From an uncultured Fidelibacterota bacterium (lineage in GTDB: Bacteria > Fidelibacterota > Marinisomatia > Marinisomatales > UBA1611), in NCBI GenBank assembly GCA_913043235.1, contig CAJWLO010000008.1, positions 1-64,000 on the forward strand: DNA of 64,000 bases, given 5' to 3'. The notes beneath the pieces were generated by a model. The model ran no database searches. It saw only the letters and a list, made by a program, of their open reading frames with translations, and was not told the DNA's origin. The position numbers and the translations under genes were made by a program. Of the stretch, positions 38,057-48,400 are shown in pieces. Each line of letters starts with the position of its first letter. The first letter of the stretch is position 1.

Positions 38057-40399
38057 CTAATCAACATCAAAATTAAACCATCCGGCATCTACAATGACCT
38101 GATCGATCATTACATCTTCCTGCATTAGCTTTACCAAAACTTTGTGAGGATAGTCAAGATCAAGATCAGATAAATTTACCGTAGCATCATTCCCGCTAAG
38201 TTCCATCTTCTCTTCTTCCATCATATTTAAATTATCCACCGTGTTTATCTGGATACGGGAATTCTCTATCGGGTTTGTTACACGAATCTTTAGTGAACCA
38301 TCTGCCTGATTCACTTTCAGGTTCTTGGGCATCCCCACAACACAAGACATCTTGTCTGGGGCTTCTTCAAGAAAAACAAGACGGGTCTTGCCATTGACAT
38401 CTTCGGTACCAACATTTCTATGATTCCAGACATCTATATAATGCCAGTCTTTTGGATGATCTACATCGATAAAAGGACCAATCAGGCGGGGTGTTTTCCC
38501 TTCCCAATCTTTTCCACCTTTTCCACGAAACCTAGGTGCTGAGCCATCATTAATAATCGCTCTTCTAGATACACTTTCATAGTCATTCTGATAAGTTGGG
38601 TAAACACATTTACTGGATACAGGAAATGCATTAATGTAAATATCATCACGTAAATCTCGGACAAGAGGAATAGGATTTTCTGTTAAATAGGCATCGCTAT
38701 TTTCCCGAAGGATTCTACTATATCGATGGATCAAAATGCGCTCATTCCAGGAATATTGATTGATCTCACCAAAAATATCCTCCCAAACAATAAACCCAGT
38801 TCCATTAAACAAGGCATTATGGATCAACTGCTCCCTGTCCCTTGCCCCCCGATTAATATTATGTACATTGTGCTGGGGTAGTAAAAACCGAAACAAGTCC
38901 ACATTAGGCATGGTATTTGTCGCTGACCCAGACTGATTCCAGCTGCCAGTGACCAACTGTGCATCTGCAATGCTGGGCCGACCTTCTGAAACGAAAACAT
39001 TGTCTGGATTGACTGCATCCAGTGCCTTGCGAAATGCAACCTCACTATCTCTCATAGTATCCAGAAAAACTCCATCTGCTCCAATAGCCTTGGATATCCG
39101 CGCTTCTTCCGTATAATGATTCTGGTTCTTTACCATAATATCCCACGGCTTGTAGGGAATATATACATGCACTCCCCGCGCATGGGCCTTATCCACCATA
39201 AGACGCAGACCTGCTAGGCCTCCCGGCAAATCTTCGTACATGGAAAACTGGTTCCGGTTGTCTACACCCATGCGTGGATAATCATGCCAAAGAAGCATAT
39301 AGTCGTATCCACCGAAGTTTTCCTCTCCTTCATCTAAAAATCGATCAATCTCAAACTCATTGGTCTTCGGGTTATATATGTCATGACCATATAGAAAGGT
39401 AAAATGGGATACCAGTTTCTTTCGATACTCCTGCTGCACTGGACGTTCATAATATTTAAAATCAAAGGTCGAATAGATATGCTTTTTATAGGCATCAAAG
39501 CCAGCGTGCCAGTCCCCTTTATGGGGACCTATGCGGCAATCCATTACAACCGTCTCTTCACCAGGCTCTTGGACTAGTTTAAAGTCTCGATTTGTCAGGT
39601 CTTTTTTGTCTTCAAAGCTCCAATCAAATCCGGTATCCAGAACATGAAAGTAGATTCCCCTATCCTCTGCGAGATTAAAAACATCTGTTGGAACCTTTGG
39701 GTCTGTAGTATTTGTGAGATAAAATCCAGGAACTCTGGTCGCTTCAAATTCTGTTGAAGATTCAACGTATTGTGATTTACCGGCATCATCTTTATTATCT
39801 ATGTAATACCTATTGCCAGAAGGATAAAAATAACTCATCCCCTGTTTATCACCAATTATTAGATCTTGAATAACAGGAAATTTAACTGTGGATGGTCGGG
39901 CACGTGGGACTCGATAAGAGCGCCCTCCAGTTGCAGTATTGGTAATAGTAGATTTCCAATAAAGTTCACTATCATCCCCCAGAGAAAACTCTTGTACAAC
40001 AACCCAGGAATTCTCCACATAGCTTGATTGCTGCCAGATGGAGACACCCTTTCTTCCATCTTTGCTGACTTCATCAACTGTAAATAATTGGTACCCAACA
40101 TTATCTAACCATCTTCCTTTAGGATAGCAAGAAGTAAAAATAAGTGGCTCATTATTTTCTAGATAATCGTAACCAGATAACTTGTCGATTATACTTACAA
40201 GCCTGACAGCATTATCGATCGTAATGGTGTACTGGTGACTTGTATTTTCCAATATAATCTCTTTGACCTGTTCCTTATCTGGAACGTATTTTAATGTTAT
40301 CGTTGATTTTGCCATTAATTGCCCTAATGTTAATGATAATAAAACTGGTATAGCAGAAACGCTAAATACCTTACAAAACAATCTAATTACTTTTTTCAT
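38057..40399 (-). CDS. Secreted TIM-barrel glycoside-hydrolase-like protein, copy C
   Basis: 780 residues with ATG 40399 preceded by AAAAGG. Signal peptide (RLFCKVFSVSAIPVLLSLTL) ends near LMAKS. Same layout as copies A and B; the barrel has LLWHDYPRMGVDNRNQF, VYIPYKPWDIMVKNQNHY, IGADGVFLDTMRDS and VFVSEGRPSIADA. It carries an insertion of about 20 residues near residue 200-220 (YYIDNKDDAGKSQYVESST) not present in A or B. A 187-bp stretch near its 3' end matches copy A with a single difference. It follows the FGE copy 2 gene after 73 bp, mirroring the FGE-TIM pair at 31821-34938. Confidence 0.7.
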   Translation of the reverse strand: MKKVIRLFCKVFSVSAIPVLLSLTLGQLMAKSTITLKYVPDKEQVKEIILENTSHQYTITIDNAVRLVSIIDKLSGYDYLENNEPLIFTSCYPKGRWLDNVGYQLFTVDEVSKDGRKGVSIWQQSSYVENSWVVVQEFSLGDDSELYWKSTITNTATGGRSYRVPRARPSTVKFPVIQDLIIGDKQGMSYFYPSGNRYYIDNKDDAGKSQYVESSTEFEATRVPGFYLTNTTDPKVPTDVFNLAEDRGIYFHVLDTGFDWSFEDKKDLTNRDFKLVQEPGEETVVMDCRIGPHKGDWHAGFDAYKKHIYSTFDFKYYERPVQQEYRKKLVSHFTFLYGHDIYNPKTNEFEIDRFLDEGEENFGGYDYMLLWHDYPRMGVDNRNQFSMYEDLPGGLAGLRLMVDKAHARGVHVYIPYKPWDIMVKNQNHYTEEARISKAIGADGVFLDTMRDSEVAFRKALDAVNPDNVFVSEGRPSIADAQLVTGSWNQSGSATNTMPNVDLFRFLLPQHNVHNINRGARDREQLIHNALFNGTGFIVWEDIFGEINQYSWNERILIHRYSRILRENSDAYLTENPIPLVRDLRDDIYINAFPVSSKCVYPTYQNDYESVSRRAIINDGSAPRFRGKGGKDWEGKTPRLIGPFIDVDHPKDWHYIDVWNHRNVGTEDVNGKTRLVFLEEAPDKMSCVVGMPKNLKVNQADGSLKIRVTNPIENSRIQINTVDNLNMMEEEKMELSGNDATVNLSDLDLDYPHKVLVKLMQEDVMIDQVIVDAGWFNFDVD
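38139..38325. repeat. 187-bp near-identical tract shared by copies A and C (C side)
   Basis: Partner of 31903-32089. It encodes part of the C-terminal beta domain, including NLNMMEEEKMELSGNDAT. Confidence 0.75.
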
Positions 40400-40472
40400 C
40401 TGATGACCTTTTTAAAAATTATAGAGAATGCATTAATGCTCTAATTAAAACTTCAAGAAATACAATAGAGCG

Positions 40473-41288
40473 CTATGTGGCATCCTTGACACATCTGAAG
40501 CCAATACTTGGGCTTCGGTTCAAGGCAGGTGTCATCAACCAAAACTTCAGTCTCTGATAGTTGGGCACGGGACCGCCCTGGATGTACCAGCGACTGCCCT
40601 TTGCAAAATAATGACTACCACCGCGTATCCAGCACCAATAGTGGTTTCCATCCAATTGTTTTGAATCGGTCCATTCCCATACATTCCCGGTCATATCCAG
40701 AGCACCATAGGGACTGGCTCCTTTAGGATAACTGCCTACAGGCTTTGTGTCTTTCGAATCCATGTTTGCCTTATTTGGATCATATAGGTTACCCCATGGC
40801 CACGCTCTTCCATCAGTACCCTGGGCCGCAAGCTGCCACTCTTCTTCTGTTGGAAGACGCTTTCCCGCCCATGTTGCATAGGCTTTTGCATCTTCAATAG
40901 ATACCCAGTAAACAGGATGATTTTCTAGACCTCTAGGATAGGTACCATTTTTCCAGTGCTTTAAAAAATTCTTGGACCATTTAGGCTTGTATCCGCTGGC
41001 ATCCATAAACTCCTTAAACTGTGCGTTGGTCACTTCTGTTTTGTCGATATAATAACCAGATGTTTTGAACTCTGTTGTATTAGAATAACGAATCCCTGCA
41101 TAATCCTGAATAAGACTATCCAGTGTTAAGCCTTCAACCCAACGGTATTCCACATGAAAAGTATAATCTTCAGCCTTTACAAGGACCATATCCTCATGGC
41201 CTTCCGAAACCACAATATTAACAATAGATAAAAATAATATTAAATGTATATAAAGATATTTATGGTGGTTTACTGTATTTAAAAGCAT
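40473..41288 (-). CDS. FGE/SUMF1-fold protein lacking the catalytic cysteines, copy 2
   Basis: 271 residues. A signal peptide or anchor covers about 10-28 (LYIHLILFLSIVNIVVS). GGAGGAGGG lies about 8 bases before ATG 41288. Motifs as in copy 1: IDKTEVTNAQFKEFMDASGY, YWVSIEDAKAYATWAGKRLP, MTGNVWEWTDS, WIRGGSHY and a Cys-free KGSRWYIQGGPVPNYQR. The two proteins are about 85% identical by eye from residue 30 on, but their signal segments differ. Paired with TIM-barrel copy C directly downstream, as copy 1 is with copy A. Confidence 0.82.
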   Translation of the reverse strand: MLLNTVNHHKYLYIHLILFLSIVNIVVSEGHEDMVLVKAEDYTFHVEYRWVEGLTLDSLIQDYAGIRYSNTTEFKTSGYYIDKTEVTNAQFKEFMDASGYKPKWSKNFLKHWKNGTYPRGLENHPVYWVSIEDAKAYATWAGKRLPTEEEWQLAAQGTDGRAWPWGNLYDPNKANMDSKDTKPVGSYPKGASPYGALDMTGNVWEWTDSKQLDGNHYWCWIRGGSHYFAKGSRWYIQGGPVPNYQRLKFWLMTPALNRSPSIGFRCVKDAT

Positions 41289-41325
41289 GTAATAACCCTC
41301 CTCCCAGTTAGGTATTAATAATTAT

Positions 41326-42249
41326 TTATTTCGAAATTTCTTGAATGCGTGCGTCAACTTCACCTCTTTTAGGATATGATTCAATGGTTTCCCTGTATTG
41401 GGTTGATAAGGATGCTGCTGTGATGCCTAAAGCTATGGATTCTTCTATGGATTTATCTTCACTGAGACCTACAACTAATCCAGAATTAAATGCATCACCG
41501 GCACCAACGGTATCTAAAACAGTGACACTGAGTGCTGGGAAAGATCTAACTCCTGCTTCAGACGCCCATAAGACTCCTTTTTCACCAAGTGTCAGGATCA
41601 CATTTTCAGCACCTAATTCCAATAATCTCTCGGCAACACTCTCATCATCTATTGGATCATTAGGATCAAGCCCAAGACAGACTCTTCCTTCAGTTTCATT
41701 AGGAGTAAGAGCAAAAACAGATTGTAAATTTTCTTTCGTTAGATCAACGGCTGGTGCGGGATTAAGCACTGACTTTACACCGTTTTCCTTAGCCAATTTA
41801 GATGCATGTATAGCAGTCTCAAATGGTATTTCTAGGGGCGATAGAATAACATCAGATTGTTTAATTATTGAACTATTAGAATCGATATCTTCTGGTGAAA
41901 ATTCGCCATTCGCTGCAATATCTATGATAATTATATTAGATCCAGAAGAACTTGATACAATAAAACCAACAGCAGTCGGTAATTTATCGGAATATAAGAC
42001 ACCGCGATCGCTAACATTTTCTGTTTTAAGTAATTCTATAAATGATTCTGCGAATGAATCTCTGCCTATCTTTCCCATGAAAGTTGAGTTACCGCCTAGC
42101 CTGGATATACAGGCTGCCATGTTCGATCCTTTGCCACCATGTGTAGTATGATAATTGTGACCGATAAGGGTTTCTCCTTCTAATGGAATTCGGTCTGTAT
42201 CCATTACAAGGGCTACAATATAGCTGCCTACTACCGTTACATTACCCAT
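41326..42249 (-). CDS. PfkB/ribokinase-family carbohydrate kinase
   Basis: 307 residues. Seen: VVGSYIVALVMDTDRIPLEG, the substrate loop HGGKGSNMAACISRLGG, TPNETEGRVCLGLDP, AENVILTLGEKGVLWA and the anion-hole/catalytic motif DTVGAGDAFNSGLVVGLSE. The D-x-D at the very start of RbsK (SSNTDM) is replaced by SYIVAL, so substrate binding differs from that in the 22147-23058 kinase. It is the first gene of the 18-kb run and would phosphorylate the sugar released inside the cell. The terminator at 42297-42332 lies just upstream. Confidence 0.87.
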   Translation of the reverse strand: MGNVTVVGSYIVALVMDTDRIPLEGETLIGHNYHTTHGGKGSNMAACISRLGGNSTFMGKIGRDSFAESFIELLKTENVSDRGVLYSDKLPTAVGFIVSSSSGSNIIIIDIAANGEFSPEDIDSNSSIIKQSDVILSPLEIPFETAIHASKLAKENGVKSVLNPAPAVDLTKENLQSVFALTPNETEGRVCLGLDPNDPIDDESVAERLLELGAENVILTLGEKGVLWASEAGVRSFPALSVTVLDTVGAGDAFNSGLVVGLSEDKSIEESIALGITAASLSTQYRETIESYPKRGEVDARIQEISK

Positions 42250-42296
42250 TCAGGAACCTTTTTAGATTTTAATTTATATTTCCTAATCTCCTATAG

Positions 42297-42332
42297 AATA
42301 AAAATGGGTAAGAAGACCTACCCATTTTTATT
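42297..42332. terminator. Strong bidirectional rho-independent terminator
   Basis: AAAAATGGGTA (42300-42310), loop AGAAGACC, TACCCATTTTT (42319-42329): 11 perfect pairs, extended to about 14 by flanking A-T pairs, with T-runs on both strands. On the minus strand it ends the TonB/PorV operon 24 bp after the stop codon at 42356 and insulates the kinase-headed run. Confidence 0.85.
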
Positions 42333-42355
42333 TAAATAAAGTATTTGGTATCTAA

Positions 42356-43375
42356 CTAGTTAACAGCAAATCCTATACTTATAACTTGAACATTTGTCAA
42401 ACGTCCGTAGTCAAGAAAAGCATAATCTACTCTGCCGCTTATACCGCTCATATTAAAATTTAGTCCGCCACCAAAGGTTAAACTTTGTTCATCATACCCC
42501 ATCTTGTAACCACCACGAAGGCTTAGAAGATTCATCACCTTATATTCACCAGCCAGGTGAAATCTTTCAGGACCATCGTTGGGATGTACACCTTCCGCAT
42601 AAACAGCGAGGTTTTCAATAAGGTCGTATCCTATGCCAACGCGAAAATTAATTGGCATACGTACTGACTGGGGTAAACCATACAGTGCATCAAAACCGGT
42701 AAACTCGGTATCAGGACCAAAATTTCTAGCTACCATAGAAAGCCTTAAACTATTGAATCCGGTCTCATAGTAAAGACCAAAATCTATATTTGTATTAGAG
42801 ACCTTAAGCTCTGCAAGGTCTTCTTCAATCCGGCTCAAATTACCCCCAACTGACAGCACATCAGTTATTCTTCGAGCAAAGGAAACACCGTACATCACAT
42901 CTCCAGCAGAAAATGTACCAAGGTCTGCACTCCGTACGGTAATACCTAGATCTGCATCGACAACATTTTCTGTTCTAACCATATCAGGTGTTCTCAGGTT
43001 TGCAAAATAGACGCCAACTGTACCCAATGCGCCCAAATTCTTTGCAACCGCACCAGTCATATACTTGATATCTGCGACATAGGTAATATTGGTAAAAGCT
43101 GCATCAATATTTTTTACATCCACCAAGTTAGCCGGATTATTAAATAAAGATGTGACAGTGTTGTCTCTAGTCCCATTCATAATACCACCCAGCGCAGCTG
43201 ATCTCGCACTGGTTGGCAGGTGCAAAAATTGGAAACCAGTCTGTCCTGTTCTATTAAAATCTGGTGGATCAATTGTTGAGATTGGATCCCTAGGAGTCTG
43301 AGCCAGCAATGTCGAACAGATTATTACCAGGCCAACACCTATTACAGTTTTTTTATAAGACTTCAAAGTAATCAT
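42356..43375 (-). CDS. PorV/PorQ-family outer-membrane protein
   Basis: 339 residues from ATG 43375, which has TCGGAGG 7 bases upstream; the longer frame (43402) has no such site. Signal peptide ends near LLAQ. FLHLPTSARSAALGGIMNGT and SLFNNPANLVDVKN near the mature start match PorV/PorQ proteins, OmpP1/FadL-like 14-strand barrels that in type IX secretion take substrates from the SprA channel to the surface. The end (SIGFAVN) suits a barrel. It is the last gene of the TonB operon, so it may serve the protein encoded just upstream. Confidence 0.85.
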   Translation of the reverse strand: MITLKSYKKTVIGVGLVIICSTLLAQTPRDPISTIDPPDFNRTGQTGFQFLHLPTSARSAALGGIMNGTRDNTVTSLFNNPANLVDVKNIDAAFTNITYVADIKYMTGAVAKNLGALGTVGVYFANLRTPDMVRTENVVDADLGITVRSADLGTFSAGDVMYGVSFARRITDVLSVGGNLSRIEEDLAELKVSNTNIDFGLYYETGFNSLRLSMVARNFGPDTEFTGFDALYGLPQSVRMPINFRVGIGYDLIENLAVYAEGVHPNDGPERFHLAGEYKVMNLLSLRGGYKMGYDEQSLTFGGGLNFNMSGISGRVDYAFLDYGRLTNVQVISIGFAVN

Positions 43376-43412
43376 ACATTCCTCCGAATAGTTATGAAAC
43401 ATTTAAATTGTT

Positions 43413-45434
43413 TTACTTAATAATAACGAAAGTACCAGCTTTTGTCTCGCCTTTATTACTTTCGACATTATTTGTAATATGCCATATATAGATTCCGGGT
43501 GCCACCGCCTGCAGATATTTATTTACCTGATAGTCACCAAGAGTCTTTGAGCCCCAGGATGAGTCCCCACTACCGTCATCATGTTCGATAGTTTGGAGTA
43601 TTTCACCAGCCAAGGTATAAATCCTGATTGTACAAGCACCTGGAATATTGACAAACTCAATTCTTTTACTTTCACCACTGCCTAATAAGCCACTATCTTG
43701 AATAAAAGGGTTTGGATACACACGGACATCATCAAGATTATTGCTTGGGTCTGCCATTGGGTAGACCGGATTTGTGTTAACATTTACTCTCCCGCTTTCC
43801 AATGGTTTTATGCCGGTACAGCCGCCACAATCCCAGGGTGGCGCAGTATTATGACCTGTATCATAGGAAGAAACCTGATAGTAAACACCTACACCTAGAC
43901 TAAGACCAAGATCTTCATAAGTGACCATACTACCTTCAATAGTCTCCGATCCTTTAGGAATATCAGCTATAAGCTTCCATGGACCAATATTTTTAACTGT
44001 AGAACGATAGATCCGGTAACCTGCGAAGTCATTTACTCCATAATCAGGATCGGTATAAGATTCAGATATTGGAGGCCACTGGATTTTAACTCCAGTTGGG
44101 ACAGGAGTTAATGTTAATGAATTATTCCCATTTGTTGGGGTTGGAGGAGGATCAAACGCCTGATAACCACGTGCATATAGAGTAGCAGCAGCATCTACAT
44201 TTTTCCAAAGGCTGTCCGCACCATCACTCAGGCGAGCTTTATTTTCTACACCACCAGCCATTACACGGTCATTATCCATCATACCCATCGCAGAAACCAT
44301 CACAAACTTAAGTTGCTCACCGGGAGCTATTGAGTAAGGTCCAGTTGAATAAAGATAGCTCATATGTTTCTCATAAGGCAACTGCGGAGCAGCAACTGTC
44401 AGCCCCAAGCGGGTAGCTTCTGAAGTCAAATCAACACCATCCTCTGAAGTAAGTGGGAGAGGGTTATCATACTTTAGAGCTGCAAGAATATAATCGTCAG
44501 TATCAAAATCTACTTCGGGGTTATCATTCATTGGATCCTGCTGTATTCTGTTTGCGTGCTGATTAAGGTTGTTCTTATCTACAATATTCATGTGGTCACG
44601 TTCTGTTGGATCACTTTTAGTAGGCTTATCTAACCAGTAATAAGTGAAATAATGGGCTGCCCTAAAGCTATGATCCAATGATGCAGCGAACTCAGTATCT
44701 GAGGGTCCGCCAATATCGTCTCCAGTAAGACCATATGCTGCAGGTATAAGTTCACCTGCCGTGTTTACACTCTGGCCATCATGAAAATAAAAGGCTTCAT
44801 GGGCAATATCCCACTCAAAATCATCATCATCCCTTGTAACATCAGAGCCGCCTGGAATACTTATATTCATCTCAGCGGTTGGGGCAAAACGGAAATTCGT
44901 CAGGTTTTTAGATCCATTATTAGTGAAAGTAAATTCCCAAATAATAAAGTCGTCAAGCTCAGGATAGCTCCAAGCCAAAGTCCTGTAACTGAAGTCAAGA
45001 TCATACTCTACAATTTTAGCACCACCAGTAATAATCTCTTCAGCCAGCAGGCTAGGGTCTGCCATGTTATAATTTGTTACCAGTGTTGCATCCTGGGTTG
45101 GAGAAATGTAGGCCGGGTTTGGGTCATAAGCCATACACAGACGGAAAGGTGTTCCTACACCATCCACTTCTGCCCAGGTCATCCAGCCTGCCCACATAAC
45201 CACACCGGTGTGATCATTGATATCTGAGGTAAGCTCGTGTCCAGGATAATCATACTTAAAAAGATCATTCCCTGACAGTGTAGGTAAGCCAATACCTCCG
45301 TTGTTCCAAACACGAGTCCATAGTTTTGCCCGCTTTGTTCGTTCGAAGTTCCAGCCCGCACCGTAAAGATCGGCCGATGTCCAAATCATTAGCGCGGTAA
45401 TTCCAGCTATTAAATAATTGTTTTTAGTAATCAT
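43413..45434 (-). CDS. Secreted protein with FN3-like and T9SS-type C-terminal domains
   Basis: 673 residues. Signal peptide ends near DLYG. The N-terminal 430 residues are of unknown fold, with many aromatic and acidic residues (FERTKRAKLWTRVWNNG, YRTLAWSYPELDDFIIWEF). Residues about 440-540 look like a fibronectin-III module (PTGVKIQWPPI, FAGYRIYRSTVKNIGPWKLI). The last 100 residues (DVRVYPNPFIQDSG...CTIRIYTLAGEIL) are a FlgD-like sorting domain. AAGGAG precedes ATG 45434. It stands where SusD would be in a Bacteroidota SusCD pair, between TonB receptor and PorV genes, so it could be a surface-bound sugar-capturing partner; that is inference. Confidence 0.75.
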   Translation of the reverse strand: MITKNNYLIAGITALMIWTSADLYGAGWNFERTKRAKLWTRVWNNGGIGLPTLSGNDLFKYDYPGHELTSDINDHTGVVMWAGWMTWAEVDGVGTPFRLCMAYDPNPAYISPTQDATLVTNYNMADPSLLAEEIITGGAKIVEYDLDFSYRTLAWSYPELDDFIIWEFTFTNNGSKNLTNFRFAPTAEMNISIPGGSDVTRDDDDFEWDIAHEAFYFHDGQSVNTAGELIPAAYGLTGDDIGGPSDTEFAASLDHSFRAAHYFTYYWLDKPTKSDPTERDHMNIVDKNNLNQHANRIQQDPMNDNPEVDFDTDDYILAALKYDNPLPLTSEDGVDLTSEATRLGLTVAAPQLPYEKHMSYLYSTGPYSIAPGEQLKFVMVSAMGMMDNDRVMAGGVENKARLSDGADSLWKNVDAAATLYARGYQAFDPPPTPTNGNNSLTLTPVPTGVKIQWPPISESYTDPDYGVNDFAGYRIYRSTVKNIGPWKLIADIPKGSETIEGSMVTYEDLGLSLGVGVYYQVSSYDTGHNTAPPWDCGGCTGIKPLESGRVNVNTNPVYPMADPSNNLDDVRVYPNPFIQDSGLLGSGESKRIEFVNIPGACTIRIYTLAGEILQTIEHDDGSGDSSWGSKTLGDYQVNKYLQAVAPGIYIWHITNNVESNKGETKAGTFVIIK

Positions 45435-45465
45435 TTGATTCTCCTTATTTACCGATTCAATTCTC

Positions 45466-48400
45466 TTAGAAGTCTACGCTTAATGATAGATACATCATGC
45501 GCATGGGGTTACTGATAGAATTATAAAAACCCCATATATCAGTCTCTCCAGATTTACCAACCTTAGGTTTGATACCGTCTTCTTCCCACTGCTTGAGGTT
45601 ATCACCGCTTGGGATGATCATATCATAGTCATTAAAAAGATTAATGACTTCAAGCGCTAAAGCTGGGCGAGCAACACCAAGATCAAAAGCTTTTGAGATC
45701 TTCAGATCAGTTCTCCTATGAGGAAACCAGCGCTTGTTGTTCGGCGTTCTTAAGCCGGTAAAATCATCCGCGTAGTAGGTATACTCTGCACCTGAAAAAT
45801 ATTCATTATATAAACCAAAATTAACTGATCCCAGTGACTTGGGTGTAACATAGTTAACATTTGTCTTAAAAATTGAATTACTTAACCAGGTAGCTTTCAA
45901 CTCATCATATGAGTGAGGCTGGTGAGGACGGGTTGCGTCTTCATAGTACCATGCATATCCTGCGAGACCGCCTGAAGTCAAACTATAATTATAGGTGAAA
46001 CTTGCAGACCAGTTGCTTCGGTAGAGTTTATCTACTGTTAATTCTATGCCCCGGGAATCCTTGTAACCGTTATTGGTGTAAAATATATTATCGTGACCGT
46101 CACCGGCAATGTTACGGGATCTGCTGTAATTATCCCTGAAAGATGCAACACCCCATCCAATAGCATTTACACCACCGCCACCTCTATTATATGAACTGGT
46201 GTGATTAAATCTATTGAGCTGTGAACCATCCTTATAGTAGAACGCACTTGATACGCGCCATACATCTGCAAAGTTAACATCAAAACCAACTTCATACTGG
46301 ATTGTTTTCTCATAGGTTACCCCAGGCTGCCCATACCAGCCCTGCCACTGATCCATACGTACCGAGCCGTAGGGGTCACTATCATACCAGCTGGTTGGGA
46401 AACCAAGTATCTTTGACCAGTTTGGACGCTGATAAAAGTGTCCATAGTTGAACCGTAATTTAGACTTGGCAGTAATTGGAAATGATATCCCCAGTCTTGG
46501 AGATATAACAGTTTTCCACTCAGATGCAACAGGCATATCATCGTTTCTCACACCATCAAACACTGATTTGTAATCAGCGGGTGTAACGCCCGGCAAAACA
46601 GCAAACCAGTCTCTCTTGGTTAGATATGACTGCCAAATAGGTGCTGTGTTTGATGGTTTTCCATCAACACCACCATTCCATTCTTGGAACCCAACCGGAT
46701 CAAAAATATTTGCCGGATAATTGTGGTTCGCATTGAACCCATCAACACGGACTCCAACATTCACAATCATACCTTCAAACTCCATTTTGTCCTGCAAGTA
46801 CATATTAAACTCAGACGGTTTTGAATCATAAACGTTATCCAAGTGCCATACGTCACCAGCGGCAAACTCCATATAATAGTGCTGATAGTCTACAGCGCTC
46901 ATTGAAAACTCTGCACCTGTTTTTACCTGGTGAGTTTTTGTTACCTGACTTGTTAAATCTAATTTAAAATTGGTTTGAGAGCTTTCAGTATAATTATTAA
47001 CCTGGATTTGGCGTGCTTCTATACGGAAGTTAGCTGCCAAATCAAACTGACTTCCACCCCAGGCCATCTGCTGCTCTGTTGTTTTAAATTTACTGTAATC
47101 CTGCTCTTCCTTCATATTATCAGAAAGTCCATTTACTTTAACAGTAAAGAATGTCTTTGGACTCAATGTATTCTGATATGTTAGGCCCCACATTGTAATA
47201 TCTTTAGTCTGGGGACCTTTGTGCCAGTAGCCACCCCACGGAGCCAGAGCCATGCCTACATATGGATTCCTAATATCAGCGTTTGGCTGCCACGCAGCTT
47301 CTTTGGAGCTTTCTCTATTGTTCCAGTTACTCTCCGTATATGTATAGGCTGTATAACCCCCACTCATAACATTAAGAGTAACCTTCTGGTTATCTGTTAA
47401 ATAATAATTAATTTTTGCTTGGATATTTCGCTCAGGATTGTATTCTCCACCCTGAGGAAAAATATTTACTCCATTTTTTCCTCTTACAGAAAGCAAATAA
47501 TTCAATTTGCTCCCCGCCGAACCATATATAGTCGCTTCAAGCTCATTCTCTGCTCGCTTTGTGTAATCTGCAAGCACAGGATCTGGAGTTATCTGCTTGG
47601 TATAAAGGTCTAATAATTGCTGAGCAGTTGGATCCGCAGAGTTTTCATTCCATTCATTCGGATACCAGAGCGCCAGATAGGATTTAAATCCCGCAACTTT
47701 CGTTTCATCTGTGAGCTCATTCTGCCAGTGCGCTAGATCATAATTCGTACGATACCAGAGACGGTCATCATACATATTCATCCCCCAATGGTATTTACCC
47801 GCAGGACGAGTTCTCACCATGACACTTCCATGAACACCTGTTCCGGAGCTTGCTTCTTTTGATACAATATTTACTACACCAGACATTGCATTTCCATACT
47901 CAGCATTATATCCACCAGTAAGAACTTCAATTTCTTCCATAGAGCTGGTATTTAATCTAGACCAGCTATCACCAAGAATACCGCTGACCATTGAGATACC
48001 ATCCACCATATAAGATACTTCATTTGCCAGACCACCCCTTATATATTGTGTTTCGCCCATATCTACAAAACCTGTCTGCTGGGACAAAGCATCTTCTAAA
48101 TCAACAACGGCCATATTATCTAGAAAATCAGAAGTTAGAACAGACTTACTTCCAGTAATATCCTGCTCAATTATAGCCCTCTCTGCAATTACATCAACGG
48201 CAGCACCTTCAATCACTGAAGCATTTAAGCCAAAATCAACCGCGGTGGTTTGATCAATAGAAACCCTAACATTGGATGACACTTTTTTCTCATATCCTAT
48301 ATATCCAGCTGAAACTTCGTAATTACCAGGCGATATATTGATTATAAAATAGTCTCCCACTTCATCTGTACTTGCGCCAAAAACAGTACCGGGAATCATT

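Noticed and set aside
31821-40399. Long repeats suggesting an assembly duplication
   Set aside because: The three barrel genes are diverged along most of their length and carry different signal peptides and insertions, so they are real paralogues; only the 187-bp tract is nearly identical.
41345-42151. 268-codon open frame on the plus strand
   Set aside because: It lies wholly antisense to the PfkB kinase gene with its conserved motifs, has no recognisable protein features, and reads as a shadow of the kinase codons.
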